Source: Ceratopteris richardii (lineage: Eukaryota; Streptophyta; Polypodiopsida; Polypodiales; Pteridaceae). From it: a stretch of DNA of 64,000 nucleotides. The position numbers and the translations under genes were made by a program. Below are positions 45,000 through 58,058 of this stretch, one piece after another. How positions within the stretch are numbered: the first letter of the stretch is position 1; each line of letters begins with the position of its first letter. The notes beneath the pieces are model-generated. The model searched no databases and was not told where the DNA came from. It saw only the letters and a list, made by a program, of their open reading frames with translations. The DNA lies in assembly GCA_020310875.1 (NCBI GenBank), contig CM035417.1, forward strand, positions 107,742,104-107,806,103. The letters are read 5' to 3'.

Positions 45000-46170
45000 C
45001 AGATCTTGGTCAAAAGTTGAGTTGCTTGGCAAAGACAACTACCAACAAGAGAGGTTTAGAGTAATGAACTAACTCATGAGCAAAGATTTAGGAACTATTG
45101 TGTATGGAGATGAAGACAAGGCTGATGTGGATCCCAAAGATCCAAAGATCGATCATCAAGAATTGAAGATGTTTAAGGATTGGAAGGAAAGGAATAGGAG
45201 AGCTATCCCCTACATATCACAGGTAATCTCTAACACTATGATTAGTCTTATATCAGATTTTGATCATGCTAGAGATGTTTGGGAGGCATTAGAGAAGGTA
45301 TGTGCCACTTCAACAAGAAGCACAAAGATGCAGATTAAGAATGAACTCCATTCTTTGAAGAAGGGTAGTGGTAAATCTACTGTTGACCACAGCTTAAGGG
45401 TGAAGGATTTGAGGGAGAAATTGGCTAAGAAAGAGATGAGGAAGGCCTTGTGGAGGTTACTCCCAATGGGCTGAGAGGGGAAGACAAGTGGAAACCCCTT
45501 ATTATTGCCACCTTTTATAGAGATACTCTGCCAACTCTTTAGGAGTTGACCCCACACCTAGTGGCAAAAGAGGTTTCCATAGGAGAGACATCCAAGAAGG
45601 ATAGTCGCTCATAGGTCCTATATGCTAGCAAAGGCAAAGGCAAGAGTGTAAACAAGGGGAAAGGAGGAAAAAGAAAGTGGAAGTAGTCCAAGGAAGAAGA
45701 TTCAAATTCAAAAGGAGAGAGCAAGGCATCATCTTCAAGGAAGGGCAAGAGTGGCAAAGAGAACAACCCTCATCAAGGTAAATCTTCTTTCATATGTGGT
45801 AAGCAGAACCATATCTCTTCGAATTCCTGGTTCAAGGATGAGAAAGCAAGAACAAGAATGAGAAAGGGAACTATGCTAAAAACTCCAAAAAGGATGATGA
45901 GAAGTAGACCCTCGTAGCCATGAGACATGGCTACAATATTGATCCCAAGGACACCAAGTGTTACATAGACTTTGGATGCTCTAATCACATGTCATGTATG
46001 GAGGAATCTATTTTTCATATGCAGGTCCCAAGCTCAAAAGTTTGTGTGGAGGTAGGAGATAATACTGTGCATCCCATTACACATGTGGGAGATGTGATGT
46101 TAGGTGAAGGTAAATCTGTCGAGATGCTTAAAGATGTGCTCCATGTTCCACCTATTTCCAATTCGTAACG
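45000..46170 (+). pseudogene. Copia-6 gag and protease region
   Basis: UBN2-type Gag words (D-V-W-E-A-L-E-K, L-H-S-L-K-K) in 45076-45474, then a Lys/Ser-rich stretch, and Y-I-D-F-G-C-S-N-H-M-S near 45960 at the protease site. Broken. Confidence 0.75.
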
Positions 46171-46179
46171 TAAAGCTCA

Positions 46180-47820
46180 ATAAACTCAAGAAGAAATATC
46201 CAAAAGGTCAAGAGAGGAGGTCTACAAGGAAGAAGGCATCCCCACAAAGGTATACATATGGTTCTTTCATGGCAAAGCACTATGCATACATGATGAATGT
46301 CATTGCAGGTCAAGAGCGAGATTCTTATTAGGAGGCAAAGACCAAACTGGAGTGGAGGAAGGCTATTTATGAAGACTTCAAAGCTCTTAATGAGAAAAAC
46401 ACTTGGGAACTAGTACCCAAGAAGGACAGCATGAAGAAAGTCCAAAACAGGTGGGTGTACAAGATGAAGAGAAATGTAGATGGCAGCTTGGCAAGGCACA
46501 AGGCTAGACTAGTAGCCAAAGGCTTCGCATAGACACAAGGGGTGGCTTATGAGGAGACTTTTATCCTTGTGCAAAACAAGGCTACCATTAGAGCTCTCAT
46601 AGACCTAGGTGTAGCAAGGAAGTGGCCTATCTACTAGATGGACATAAAGAATGCTTTCTTGAATGGTGAGTTACAAGTAGAAGTGTTCATGGAACAACCT
46701 CAAGGGTATGTAGATACAAAACATCCTACCTATGTTTTTAGGTTGAATAAGGCCTTGTATGGCCTAAAGCAAGCCTCAAGGGCTTGGAATCAGACACTAG
46801 TGGACTTCTTGAAGAGATGTGGTTTATCTCCAAGTGATGCAGATCCATCTTTGTATATGAAGAAAAAAAATGATAAGATATGTTTGATAAGCATATATGT
46901 GGATGATCTCCTTGTGAGAGGTGATGGTGATTTATGGATAAAGACCATCAAAGAGAAGCTTGGAAGAGAAATCAAAATCTTTGATTAAGGTGTGCTTAAG
47001 TACTTTATTGGTATTGAGATAATTTATGGGAAAGAAGGTATCTATCTCTTGCAAAAGAAGTATCTTCTAGGTGTGTTGTTTAGGTTATGCATGATAGATT
47101 GGAGATCAATAGCTCCACCTATGGATTCAAATGTCAAGTTCAGCAAGGAAGATGGTAAGAAGCCAGAAGACCTTACACTATACAAGATCATTGTGGGATC
47201 ATTGATTTATGCTACACTCACAAGGCCTAACTTGTGCTACATAGTTGGAGTTCTATCTCAGTTCATGCATGTTGCCACAGATACACATCTCAGTCATGCA
47301 AAGAGAGTGTTAAGGTATGCAAAGAGTACATTCAATTATATTGCTATACAGGCATGCTGAAGAGCTACAAGTAGAGAATGGAGTGATGCAGATTGGGTAG
47401 GAGTGTTGATGATAGAAGGTCAATGTCTGGCTATGTCTTCATGCTAGGTACAAAAGAAATTTCATGGATGAGCAAAAAGTAGCCCAGTGCTGCATTGAGT
47501 TCAACAAAGGCTGAATATAAAGTTGTAGCCCTCACTACATGTGAAGTAGTGTGGCTTAAGAAGCTCTTCAAAGATTCTGGTATATAAATTAGATCAATTC
47601 CAGTTTATGGAGATTACATGTCAAGCCTACATCTTGCTAACAATCCCATGTATCAAGGAGCAAGCAGATTGAGGTGCATTACCATTATCTAAGGGAAAAG
47701 GTTGCAAGTGGGGACATTAATGTTCATTTTTTAGGTACAAAGGACCAAGTTGCAAATATCAACCTTGGATGTGACCAAGTTAACAAAGTTTTCAAAAGCT
47801 AATAGCTTACTTGATATGGA
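46180..47820 (+). pseudogene. Copia-6 reverse transcriptase and RNase H region
   Basis: [25 protein letters not shown] and G-S-L-I-Y-A-T-L-T-R in frames 46638-46988 and 46992-47360; RNase H remains up to about 47800. Broken. Confidence 0.8.
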
Positions 47821-47823
47821 CAC

Positions 47824-48881
47824 TGTTGGTACAGTTGGCAAGCCTTGATGCTTAACCAAAAGATCAAAGGTTTACTTCATATCTTGAGCATGAATATTCA
47901 TAAGTCATATGTGAACATCTCTTGTAAATATCTTGAGTTTAACTGAAGATAAATATAAAACACAGAGCATGAGAGAATCTCGTATCTTTACAAGTTGTAG
48001 TTCACAACAACCAAGTGGTTGAAATCAAATTAATAAGGAGCCTAAAAGATAGGATCCCTTTTAGGTGGTAGATTCAAAATTCAAAATTTTAACTCATCTA
48101 TAAAAGTTCATGATTTTTTAGTCGCGGAACACAGAGCAGAACAAGGACACGATGAGCTTCATGATTGTGGGCACACTTAACCCACACATGTATGACTAAG
48201 CCTACATCATCTCCTTTGTATCATACATTCAATATATTACACATTTGTTTTAGATTATGCAACTATCTCATGTTTACTATTACCTATTGCTAGACTCTCA
48301 ATTTTAGTGAGTTTGTTTTGAGGAGTTCTCTAGGTATACTTATTCTTTTAATGTGATTCAACTTGGTACATGTAGCTTAGCTTATACCTTCTAGTTCTAT
48401 GCTATCAAAGTTCATGTCGTTTGGTTCAGAGATCTGCGAGATATGTTCATTACAATCTGCCTATGGCTCTTGTTTGTCATCCTCCTAAAATGCCGAGATT
48501 ACACCCATAACTTCTTAATGATTATTTGTCAGCATGTACTCATCCTAAATCAATGAAATAACTTCCTATAGCAAGCTTAGGGGTCCAAATAAATATGGCT
48601 AGAAACTTTCAGGTCAATTATAATCAGTGAGTGAGCACTGAATAAAATACTGAGCAGGTTATAGTCCATGAATAGCAAGTTTTACAACTCTTCAAACTTG
48701 GAGGTAGTTTGTTTTGATGCAACTAATTGAAGATGATTCTCGAAAGCACATTATGGTCCCAAATGCATATTTGGGAGGGTAAAGTTGTCTACCAAGGTAA
48801 TCTGAAGTAACATTGGTAGGTGTAGAGCAGGAGTTTTGGAGCACTAGCTCATTTCTAAGTGTATCCAACCATCTCCTCACA
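47824..48881 (+). repeat. 5' LTR of Copia-7
   Basis: TGTTGGTACAGTTGG..ATCTCCTCACA. Confidence 0.9.
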
Positions 48882-48882
48882 G

Positions 48883-48894
48883 TGGTATCAGAGC
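48883..48894 (+). other. Primer binding site of Copia-7
   Basis: TGGTATCAGAGC one base after the LTR. Confidence 0.9.
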
Positions 48895-48910
48895 ATACAT
48901 CAACTCAACA

Positions 48911-50181
48911 TGGGGGATGGATTGCCATCATCAATTGACAAATTGGATCAAGGTAATTACTCTGCTTGGTCTATCAGAATGGAATCATGTCTAGAAGGTA
49001 GAAATCTTTATGGTTACATATCTGGAGATGAGTCAATGCCAATACTTAGGAGCAAAGGGCAACCCACTCAATAAGAACAAGAAAGGTTATCAACATGGTG
49101 CTCAAAGGATGCATTGGCCAAGTCATACCTTCTCAACTCAATTTATGATTTTTTACTCCCACATATTAGGAATTTTAAGACATCACAAGAAACCTAGAAT
49201 GCACTTGAAGCATTCTTTTCTTCAAGCACTAGAGCAAGAAAGAATCAACTGTGGATGGAGTTCACAACACTCAAAAAGTTTCCCAACAGAATGTGACTGA
49301 TTTTGTCACTAAAATGGACTTAGCTGATCAACTTGTAAGCATTGGAGAAGTTATTGATGAGAAGCAAATCGTGAGACAAGTGATCAATGGAATCAAAGCA
49401 AATGACAAGTGGGAAGCATTCACTATTGCAATGGATCTATACATGGACATGCACGTACCTAAATTCAATACTCTAATGGGACAATTGTTTACTCATGAAG
49501 CCAAGCTTGTGAAGAACAATGACAACTCGAAAGGTAATCAATCCTCTGATCTATACATTGATAAGAACAAGAGTAAGGATAGTAAAGGTAAAGACAAGAA
49601 ATATGATGATGAAGCTAGTACCTCCCAAGACAACTTTGTAGGAAAAGGTAGAAGTACAAGAGGAAGAGGCAGAGGAGGTAGACAAGGTAGGGGAAGATTC
49701 CAAAGAACCTCTCCATGTGCCATATGTGGATTGACTAACCACACAGCTGAGAATTGTTTCACGAACCCTAGAAATCAGAGAGGAAGAGGCTTCAATAGGG
49801 GAAGCTATGGAAGAGGAAGATCAAACAACTTCAACAACTATAACAACAACTACAATAAACAAGGAGGCTTTAGAGGAAGAAGAGACTACAACAATTATAC
49901 TGAAGAACAGGCACAAGAAGACTCACTTTTGTTAACGAACATGACCATGAGGCGTTAAAACAGATGAGCATGTGGTTTATATTGATTCTCATTCTTCAAA
50001 TCATGTAGCAGGAAATGTGGCATTGCTATCTGACTTGGAGGATCCAAGGAACAAGCATGAGGTTCAGATAGGAGATGATACAAGGCACTCAAATGAAAAG
50101 ATTGGGAATGTGAATACCTCATACGGAAACATGAATCTACTCAGTAAGGTATTATATGTACCTACCATAACCAACAACTAG
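48911..50181 (+). pseudogene. Copia-7 gag and protease region
   Basis: Gag start M-G-D-G-L-P-S-S at 48911; a CCHC knuckle (CAICGLTNHTAENC) flanked by RGRGRGG segments in 49251-49958; protease and V-L-Y-V-P-T words in 49972-50181. Broken. Confidence 0.8.
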
Positions 50182-50379
50182 ATAAGTGTTGGACAAATTC
50201 TAGAAAAAGGCTTGGAGGTAAGGTCTACAAGAAATGAAGCATTTGTTGAAGATCCTCAACAAGGATTCAAGAAGATAGCCTAAGGAGGAAACACAGGTAG
50301 ACTCTTTACATTTGAAGTACAAGATACTAGAAATATAGCACTTTTCAATTAAGGAGGACAAACCTTATCAGAATTAGAA

Positions 50380-51110
50380 AAGTGGCACAAAAGATTGGCT
50401 CACATAGGAGAAAGAAATTGAAAGCAAATATATAGGGATCAGAGTGTGATTGGATTGCCAAATATATCCAAGCAACATATGATATACAAATGCAGTGCAT
50501 GTCAATTTGGAAAGTCCCATAGACAACCACTTATGAAGAAAGGTTACATTCATAGTGATCTATTGGAGCTAGTCCACACAGATGTTTGGGGACCTAGCAA
50601 AGATCCTTCAATTTTAGGATCGCGGTATTATGTATCATTCATTGATGATTGTAGCAGATGGACCATACTTTATTTTATGAAACATAAGGATGAAGTATTC
50701 AATTGTTTCAAAAAATACCTTGCTCTTGTTGAAAACCAAACAGGGAAAACATTAAAGAGGCTAAGGTCAAATGGAGGCGGAGAATACGTCTCCCATGAGT
50801 TTGATTCATATCTCTAAGATAGAGGCATCAAGAGAGAAATCACCACCAAATATACTCCAGAACAAGATCGAGTAGCAGAAAGGAGGAATAGGACCATTCT
50901 GGAGGCAACAAGGTCCATGATCAATGAGAAGAAATTGCCCAACTATCTATGGGCACAGGCTGTATCCACAACCACCTATCTCATCAAAAAAATCCCATCT
51001 AAAGCATTGGATGGGATTACACCATATGAAGCTTGGAATGGAAGAAGGCCTAGCCTAGATTGTTGCAATATTTTTGGGTGCATAGTTTATGCACATGTTC
51101 CATCATAGAT
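50380..51110 (+). pseudogene. Copia-7 integrase region
   Basis: Pre-integrase zinc-site words, H-T-D-V-W-G-P, F-I-D-D-C-S-R-W, G-G-G-E-Y and later E-R-R-N-R-T, in 50446-50817 and 50917-51108. Broken. Confidence 0.8.
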
Positions 51111-51183
51111 CGGAGGTAAAATGGATCCCAAAGCAGAGAAATGTGTGTTCATAGGTTATGATCTTAATCCAAAAGGGTAAAGG

Positions 51184-53060
51184 TTGTATAACCCAAATAC
51201 TAAAGGTTTTATTGTTAGCAAAGATGTTGTCTTTGATGAAAACAACTCGTGGTTTGAAGATGATTGCAGAAAAGTCAAGCTACCTTATGACCTAGAAGAA
51301 GAGTTTCCTACAATTCAGAAGGTAAATAATCAACAATATGAAGATTCAAGTGATTCTGATGATGATCAAAAAACACCAAGGAGGAACTTTAAGGTATGGA
51401 TCAACAAAGGCAAAGAGAAGATGCAGGTTTTGAGGGATATTGCAAAATCCTCTCACCAAACAATAAGGAGATCAACTAGGGAAAAGAAGAAGCTAGAAAG
51501 GTATGGATATGACACCTCTCTAGTCGCTAAACACTCAATCTATATTGCTCAGGATATCAACTCAGAAGAATCATCAACCTTTGAAGAAGAAAACAAGAAA
51601 TCTAAATGGAAGGAAGCAATGGAGGAAGAGATACAAGCACTTCAAGAAAATCATTCTTGGGATCAAGTTTCCAAGAACCAATCCATGAAGATTATAGGAT
51701 CTAGATTAATCTATAAGGCAAAAGAGAATTCTAATGGATCAATAAATAGGTACAAAGCAAGACTTGTGGCTAAAGGGTTTGCTCAGAACCAAGGGATTGA
51801 TTATGAGGAGACCTTCTCTCCTGTGGCAAATATGCCAACAATCAGAGTTCTCATAAGCATAGGTGCTTCATGGAATTGGAACATCTATCAATTAGATGTA
51901 AAAAATGCATTTTTAAATGGTTGGATTTTAGAGGAGGTGTGCATGGCACAACCTCCTAGATTTGTTGATAATGTACATCCTGAGTATGTGTGCAAACTCA
52001 AGAAAGCTCTCTATGGTCTCAAACAAGCTCCTAGAGCTTCAAATCATAGATTGGTTACATTTTTTGCAGGACAAAGGATTCAAGATGAGCAAGCCTGATT
52101 TTGCACTCTTCACTAAGAAGAATAACTCTGAAGTTATATGTCAATGTGTGTATGTAGATGATATTATTCTTATAGGTAATGATTGAAATGGAATCAAGAA
52201 GATCAAAGCCCAAATGAAGGAAGAATTCAAGATAAGTGACCTGGGATTGCTTGCTTATTTTCTTGGATTGGAAGTTGTCTATACAGATAAAGGGATATTC
52301 CTTACCCAAAGGAAGTATGTTAAAGATGTAATTGCAAAGTTCAAGATGCAGGATGCTAAGGTTGCAGGTACTCCCATGGAGGTCAATCACAAGTTAACTG
52401 CTCATGAAGGGGAACCTATTGAAGACATTAGAAGCTACCAAAGCTTAGTTGGAAGTTTGAATTATGCAACCCTAACTAGGATAGATATCTGCTATGGTGT
52501 AAGTGTGCTTAGCCAATTTATGCACACTCCTAAAAAACCTCACATGGATGTAGATAAAAGGATATTGAAATATGTAAAGGAAACTATGAATGAAGAATTG
52601 TATTATCCTTATACATCTGATTTAAGTGTAAAGCTATTCATTGATGCAGATTGGGCATGATCAAAAGATGATAGAAGAAGCACATCTGCATATTTATCCT
52701 TTGCAGGTACAAAGATCATTTCTTGGTTGTCCAAGAAACAACCCACAGTAGCACTCTCCTCAACTGAAGCTGAATACAGAAGATTGGAAAATGCAACTTA
52801 GGAAGCAATGTGGATCAAGTCCCTATATATAGATTTAGGGTTAGATTTTGGCACTCCATACATATTTTGAGACAATATGAGTTCTTTGCATTTAGCTGCT
52901 AATCCTATCTTTCATGCTAGGACTAAGCATATAGAAGTCCATTATCACTTTGTTAGAGAAAAAATAGCAAGCAAATAAATACAATTGTCTTATGTGTCTA
53001 CACGGATGCAATGTGCATGTACAATGACCAAAGCACTTGATGGAAGCAAACTCAATAGGT
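51184..53060 (+). pseudogene. Copia-7 reverse transcriptase and RNase H region
   Basis: Y-K-A-R-L-V-A-K-G, D-V-K-N-A-F-L-N-G and Y-V-D-D-I-I-L in 51184-52186; Y-F-L-G-L-E-V-V-Y, D-A-D-W-A and S-S-T-E-A-E-Y in 52214-52800. Broken. Confidence 0.82.
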
Positions 53061-53132
53061 TCAAATCAATGATTGGAATTCAAGAGATACCTATGGATTG
53101 AAGACCCAAGCATCTTAGACTTGAGGAGGAGC

Positions 53133-54179
53133 TGTTGGTACATTTGGCAAGCCTTGATTCTTGACCAAAATATCAAAGCTTTACTTCATATCTTGAGCAT
53201 GAATATTCATAAGTCATATGTGAACACCTCTTGTAAATATATTGAGTTTAAGTCAAGATAAATGTAAAGGGCAAAACATGAGAGAATCTCATATCTTTAA
53301 GAGTTGTAATTCACAACAACCAAGTGGTTGGAATCAAATTAATTGGGAGCCTAAAAGATAGGATCACTTTTAGGTGGCAAATTCAAAATTCAAAATTTGA
53401 ACTCATCTATGAAAGTTCATGATTTTCTAGTAGTGGAACACAGAGCAGAACAAGGATACATTGAGCTTCAAGATTGTGGGCACACTTAACCCACACATGT
53501 ATGAGTAAGCCTACATCATCTCCTTTGTATCATACATTCAATATATTACACATTTGTTTAAGATTATGCAACTATCTCATGTTCACTAATGCTGCTAGAC
53601 TCTCAATGTTAGTGCATTTGTTTTAAGATGTTTTGTGCGTATACTTATTCTTTTAATATGAATCAACTTGATACATGTATCTTAGACCTTCTAGTTCTAT
53701 GCCAACAAATTTCATGTCAAGTTCAAAGATCTCTGAGATATGTTCATTACAATCTACCTATGTCTATCCTCTGTCATCCTCCTAGAATGTCAGAATTACA
53801 CCCCTAACTTCTTAAAATTATTTGTTGGTATGTACTCATCCTAAATTAGTGAAATAAATTCCTATAGCAAGCTTAGGGGTCCAATTAAATATGGCTAAAA
53901 GCTCTTGGATCAATTGTAATTAGTGAGTGAGCATTGAATGGAATACTGAGCAGGTTACAGTCCATAAATAACACATTTTCAAAACTCTTCAAACTTGGAG
54001 GTAGTCTGTTTTGATGCAAATAATTGAAGGTGATGCTCCAAAGCACATTATGGTTCCAAATGCATACTTGGAAATATAAAGGTGTCTACTAAGGTAATCT
54101 GAAGTAACATTGGCAGGTGTAGAGTAGGATTTTTGTAGCACGAGCTCATTTATGGAGTGTATCCAACCATCTCCTCACA
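53133..54179 (+). repeat. 3' LTR of Copia-7
   Basis: 1047 bp, about 10 % different from the 5' LTR. Confidence 0.9.
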
Positions 54180-54209
54180 GACACTACCATCTTAAACTTG
54201 AAGGGGGGG

Positions 54210-54473
54210 TGTTGAAAATGTGAACTATGCAAGCTTTAGGTGGATAAAGGGGTCTAAAGACCTTAAAGATGACAAAAGGTGTGACCTAAATAACTTAGGG
54301 GACTCTTAAGGTTGGCCAAGGCAGCCTTAAGGTATTGGAAAAGTTGGGAGAAGCATCCAAAAGCTATAAAAGAATTTGAAGAGACACCAAATGCATGGAT
54401 GTGTTGTACGTCATTGAAGACCAAGAGACACGTACTCAAGAAGGCTCAAGGAGAGAGTCATCCAGGCTGTTGA
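54210..54473 (+). repeat. 3' LTR of Copia-6 (partial)
   Basis: Matches the first 260 bp or so of the LTR at 44086. The match ends at TCATCCAGGC. Confidence 0.8.
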
Positions 54474-54479
54474 GCTTGA

Positions 54480-55420
54480 TCATCTATGTAATTATTGTAG
54501 TCTCTCCTTCCTTTTTATCCTCCTTGATACTTGTTGTTGATTTTTTATTATATTCATAAGAGTTGTTGTGCAAGCATATGGCATAGGGTGATTTTCTTCA
54601 AGCTCTTTTTCTAGATTTTCTACCTCCTTGCCTCTTCCTCTTGAACCTCTACCTCTATCTACAACATTAGCTTGAGAGGTGCTTCCTTCATCATTAGGTT
54701 TTTTACATTTTCTTGTGTTCTCCTTAGCTTTTTCTTATCTATATAAGGAGCAGAGGATTGGTTGCCTTTTTGGTTCTCATCATTTTTCATGAGCATGGCT
54801 TCATTTGTGAAGAGTTGCCCCATAAGTGTGTTGAAATTTGGCACTTGCATATCCATGGAGATCCATGGCTATGGTGAGGCATTTGAATTTGTCATAAAAT
54901 TTGATACTCTTGATGCCTTGCCTCAGAATCTAATCTCATTGATTATTTCTCCAATGTTTGCAAATTCTTCTGCATATCCTTCATCTTGGTGACCACATCT
55001 ATCACCTTCCCTTGGGCATCTTCTTGACTGTTGTAAACTCCATCCATAATTGACTCTTCCTATCTTTGGTACTTGAGGAGAAAAATGATACCAAATCACT
55101 CCATGTCTCTTGGGAGGTCTTACAATTCCTAATATGAGGGAGTAAAAAATCAAAGATAAAGTTAAGAATATATGAGCTTTCAAAAGCATTCTTTCCACGT
55201 GACCTACTCAACCTTTCCTATTCCTCTTGAGTTGGTTGGCTATTGTTTTTGAGTACTGGCATCATCTCATCTCATGAGATATATCCATACAAGTTACTTC
55301 CTTCATATTATGCATCCATCCTTAGAGACCGTGCTAATTAGTTTTTTCTATCCAATTTTTCAAAAGATGATGGGAATCCATCACCCATAATGCCTAATCC
55401 TTGACTATGCTCTAATACCA
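54480..55420 (-). pseudogene. Minus-strand Copia gag relic with primer site (Copia-8)
   Basis: Primer site on the minus strand TGGTATTAGAGC (55409-55420), then an ATGGGTGATGG gag start at 55388 and Gag words like those of Copia-7 (V-P-N-F-N-T-L-M-G-Q-L-F-T). To the right, TGAGGAGATGATGGATA (55424) looks like the LTR end and resembles the reversed end of the Copia-7 LTR. Broken; no pol found. Confidence 0.7.
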
Positions 55421-55423
55421 ATA

Positions 55424-58046
55424 TGAGGAGATGATGGATAGTGTACATCAATGAGATGGTCTTGGAAACATACTTCTCATAGAAATGCCTTGGAAACTTT
55501 GTAGACCCTTAATAGACTCCATAAGCTTCCACTATATGCATTCAAAATACTATAGTACATTGGAACATCACTCCCAAAAATGTAGGTGAGAATAGATAAT
55601 TTGTGAGTACAAAGCACCTTTGAGAAAACTTCTATTTATGCAAGAAGGCCCTCAGTGTTTTTCTGCAAGATCACAACAATTTACGCTTTGACACAAGAAC
55701 TTTGGCACAAGAACTGATTTGTTCACTAAGTTATTCCAATTCATCTCCAAAATTTAGGATGTCTACACTCATATCAATGTGTATAAGACGTTAGGGGGTA
55801 ATCCTTACAATTTTGGAACAAGATGATACACAACCCCTTTCACATAAATTTACTCATAACTCAAGATCTTTGCATCCAAGGGTTATGAAACTTTGTGTAC
55901 TTTCTAATTACATCCTAGATGCGTTTTCACATTGATGGACTAGACATTAAATACTCACAGAGAGTGAAATGACTTAGAGAAATCGACAATATTTCTCAAT
56001 TTATTGAAACATTGAACAAAGATTCATAAATCAATATGTATGAACTATAAAATGTATTGCCAATGGACATATGATATAAAAAGATTTTGGAAGATGTATC
56101 TAGCACTGAGGTATATGAGGCTCACTCAATATGGTTATGATGATCAGTCCTGATCTCACTATATCCTACGACTCAAAGGAATAATATATATATACATTAT
56201 TTGGCTTGATGACTATTAGAGATTCCACCTAACAGTGATCCTAACTTTGAGGGGATGATTTGAGTTTTGAAATCAAATTTATTTGTGGTTTTACTTGGAT
56301 CCCACTAAGTTCACAAGAATCTCTTCATTTATCCCTTTTATCTTGAACTAAGATAGACTAAATATTTTACCTTTGAAACCTCCAAAGCATATATGGGAAT
56401 CGATGTACATTTATGCTTTATAAATAAAACGAAAGTCCAATGTGCATTAGTCAAACACTTAGGCTTTCTTTATGCATAAAAAAATTTTTTATTCCCCTTC
56501 AATCATGGACCTAAATATTCTCTATTCATGTACAAGTTGCATTTATACATCCATAAATACTTCCATGTCATCTGATTTTATTTATGACTTGCTAAATACA
56601 TGTAACATGTTTCTAGGTTTAGCTTTGATGAATTGATGCTTTCCCTTATCGATATTCTACTTCTCTAAGACATGTTTGTATGTGGTGTCACATTACACTC
56701 GTGCACTTCATGAGTTTTGTTTTAGTATGTGGCTAGATCTCAAACTTAAACATTTATGCATGTGCTTGAATCCAAATGATTCTTCTCATTAAAATGCACA
56801 TAAACAATGCTCTCTTGCTATAAAGTGTTGAACTCGTTAGTATAAGATGTGGAGATGTTAGTGTTTTAGTTTTCCTAAGTGAAACCATTGAAAGTGGAGC
56901 CCAAACTTACATGTTGGATGAAATACCATCAACTCGAAAAGAAGAAAACTCTCAATGACTCCCAAAATTTGTGTGTGTGATTCAAAGGAAGGTCATTATA
57001 TCAAATGTAACCAAGGCCAATTCTCAAAGATTCACCCTTCCAAAAAGACACTTTCCTTTGAGAGAGAGTACATGAAATATTTTGAAACTTGAAGTCTAAT
57101 CTTTAGTATATTGGTTCTCTTAGAACCCTTGGTATCAATGTATCAACCTTAGCAGGTGCTGACTATAATATGTTTCTCTTTTGAGTGCTCTCAAAACCTA
57201 GATCTATATCATAAGACTGTGTCAATAGTGTGGTAAGATCCTAGGCTAAGTCCAGTGACAATCCATGCAATTTAACTAAGAGAATCCATTTCCTAGCCCT
57301 TCAAAATGTGTACTTTTTATGATGCAATACTTTGGCCCAAGTTTGAGGTCCAAACTTTTTTTTTGGCACTAAAAGATCCAAGATTGTTTTCTTCATTTCC
57401 TTTATTCTTCAAGTAGTCTCGAAAATTGATGTGTGCTCCGGGATTTGTTTACATAACCATAGTACACTTGCTAATTCTAGATAGGTCCAATTCTAAGAGT
57501 TAATCTCAAATTGTACAAAGAAACAAATAGCAATTCACCCAATATTTAGGGATATTGTTGCTTGTGTTTAGACTAGAATAATTTCCTCTTTCTAAATACT
57601 CATACTTTTAAGAGGTTCTATGATGTCTTATGGTCCTTCCCATGTGAAAAGTGACTTTCAAAGTTCACTTCCTAATCTGAAAATCATCAAAGGTTTTTCT
57701 GATGGGATTATAGACATTGTAATTTGACATAGTTGCCTTTTCTCTTTAAATTATGCTAGAAATTGTTACCTCTTATATCTTACCATAATGATGTGTCAAT
57801 TAAATGCATGAAGTTTTGAATTTTATCCCTAGTAGTATCATGATTCTTTGGATATTGGAAAAATTGTCCTTTATTCTCTTAAGTTTTGGAGTTTTATGAA
57901 TCATGGTCACTCTCCTAAGCTTGCTTCATCAATAGGCATATCAATTGTGCCCAACATTGTTTAAGAATTTCTAAGAACACCTTAATGGTTGATAAGATCA
58001 TCTAATGACCTATGAGAGACTACGAGGGACTATGATCTCTTAACAT
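55424..58046. other. Unassigned stretch, probably decayed LTR sequence
   Basis: The left part is presumably the LTR of Copia-8 (right edge not found); the right part ends in the LTR that precedes the primer site at 58047. No coding motif recognised between. Confidence 0.4.
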
Positions 58047-58058
58047 TGGTATCAAAGC
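58047..58058 (+). other. Primer binding site of a Copia relic (Copia-9)
   Basis: TGGTATCAAAGC, one change from the usual initiator-methionine complement, just after an LTR-like end TTAACA. Confidence 0.6.

Larger units (their letters stand above)
47819..54184 (+). mobile_element. Ty1/copia element nested in Copia-6 (Copia-7)
   Basis: Element 47824-54179 with target duplications GACAC (47819-47823, 54180-54184). LTRs 1058 and 1047 bp, differing by about 10 %. Primer site 48883-48894, then gag, protease, integrase, reverse transcriptase and RNase H. About eight or more breaks. It must be younger than Copia-6, yet is itself old. Confidence 0.92.
44086..54473 (+). mobile_element. Ty1/copia element split by Copia-7 (Copia-6)
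   Basis: 5' LTR 44086-44884, primer site, gag, protease, reverse transcriptase and RNase H pieces up to about 47820. Copia-7 is inserted there. Then come purine tract 54196-54209 and a partial 3' LTR (54210-54473). About six or more breaks; integrase was not recognised. Confidence 0.85.

Noticed and set aside
57300-58000. Possible gypsy integrase tail
   Set aside because: A few compatible words only, no motif that stands up in one frame.
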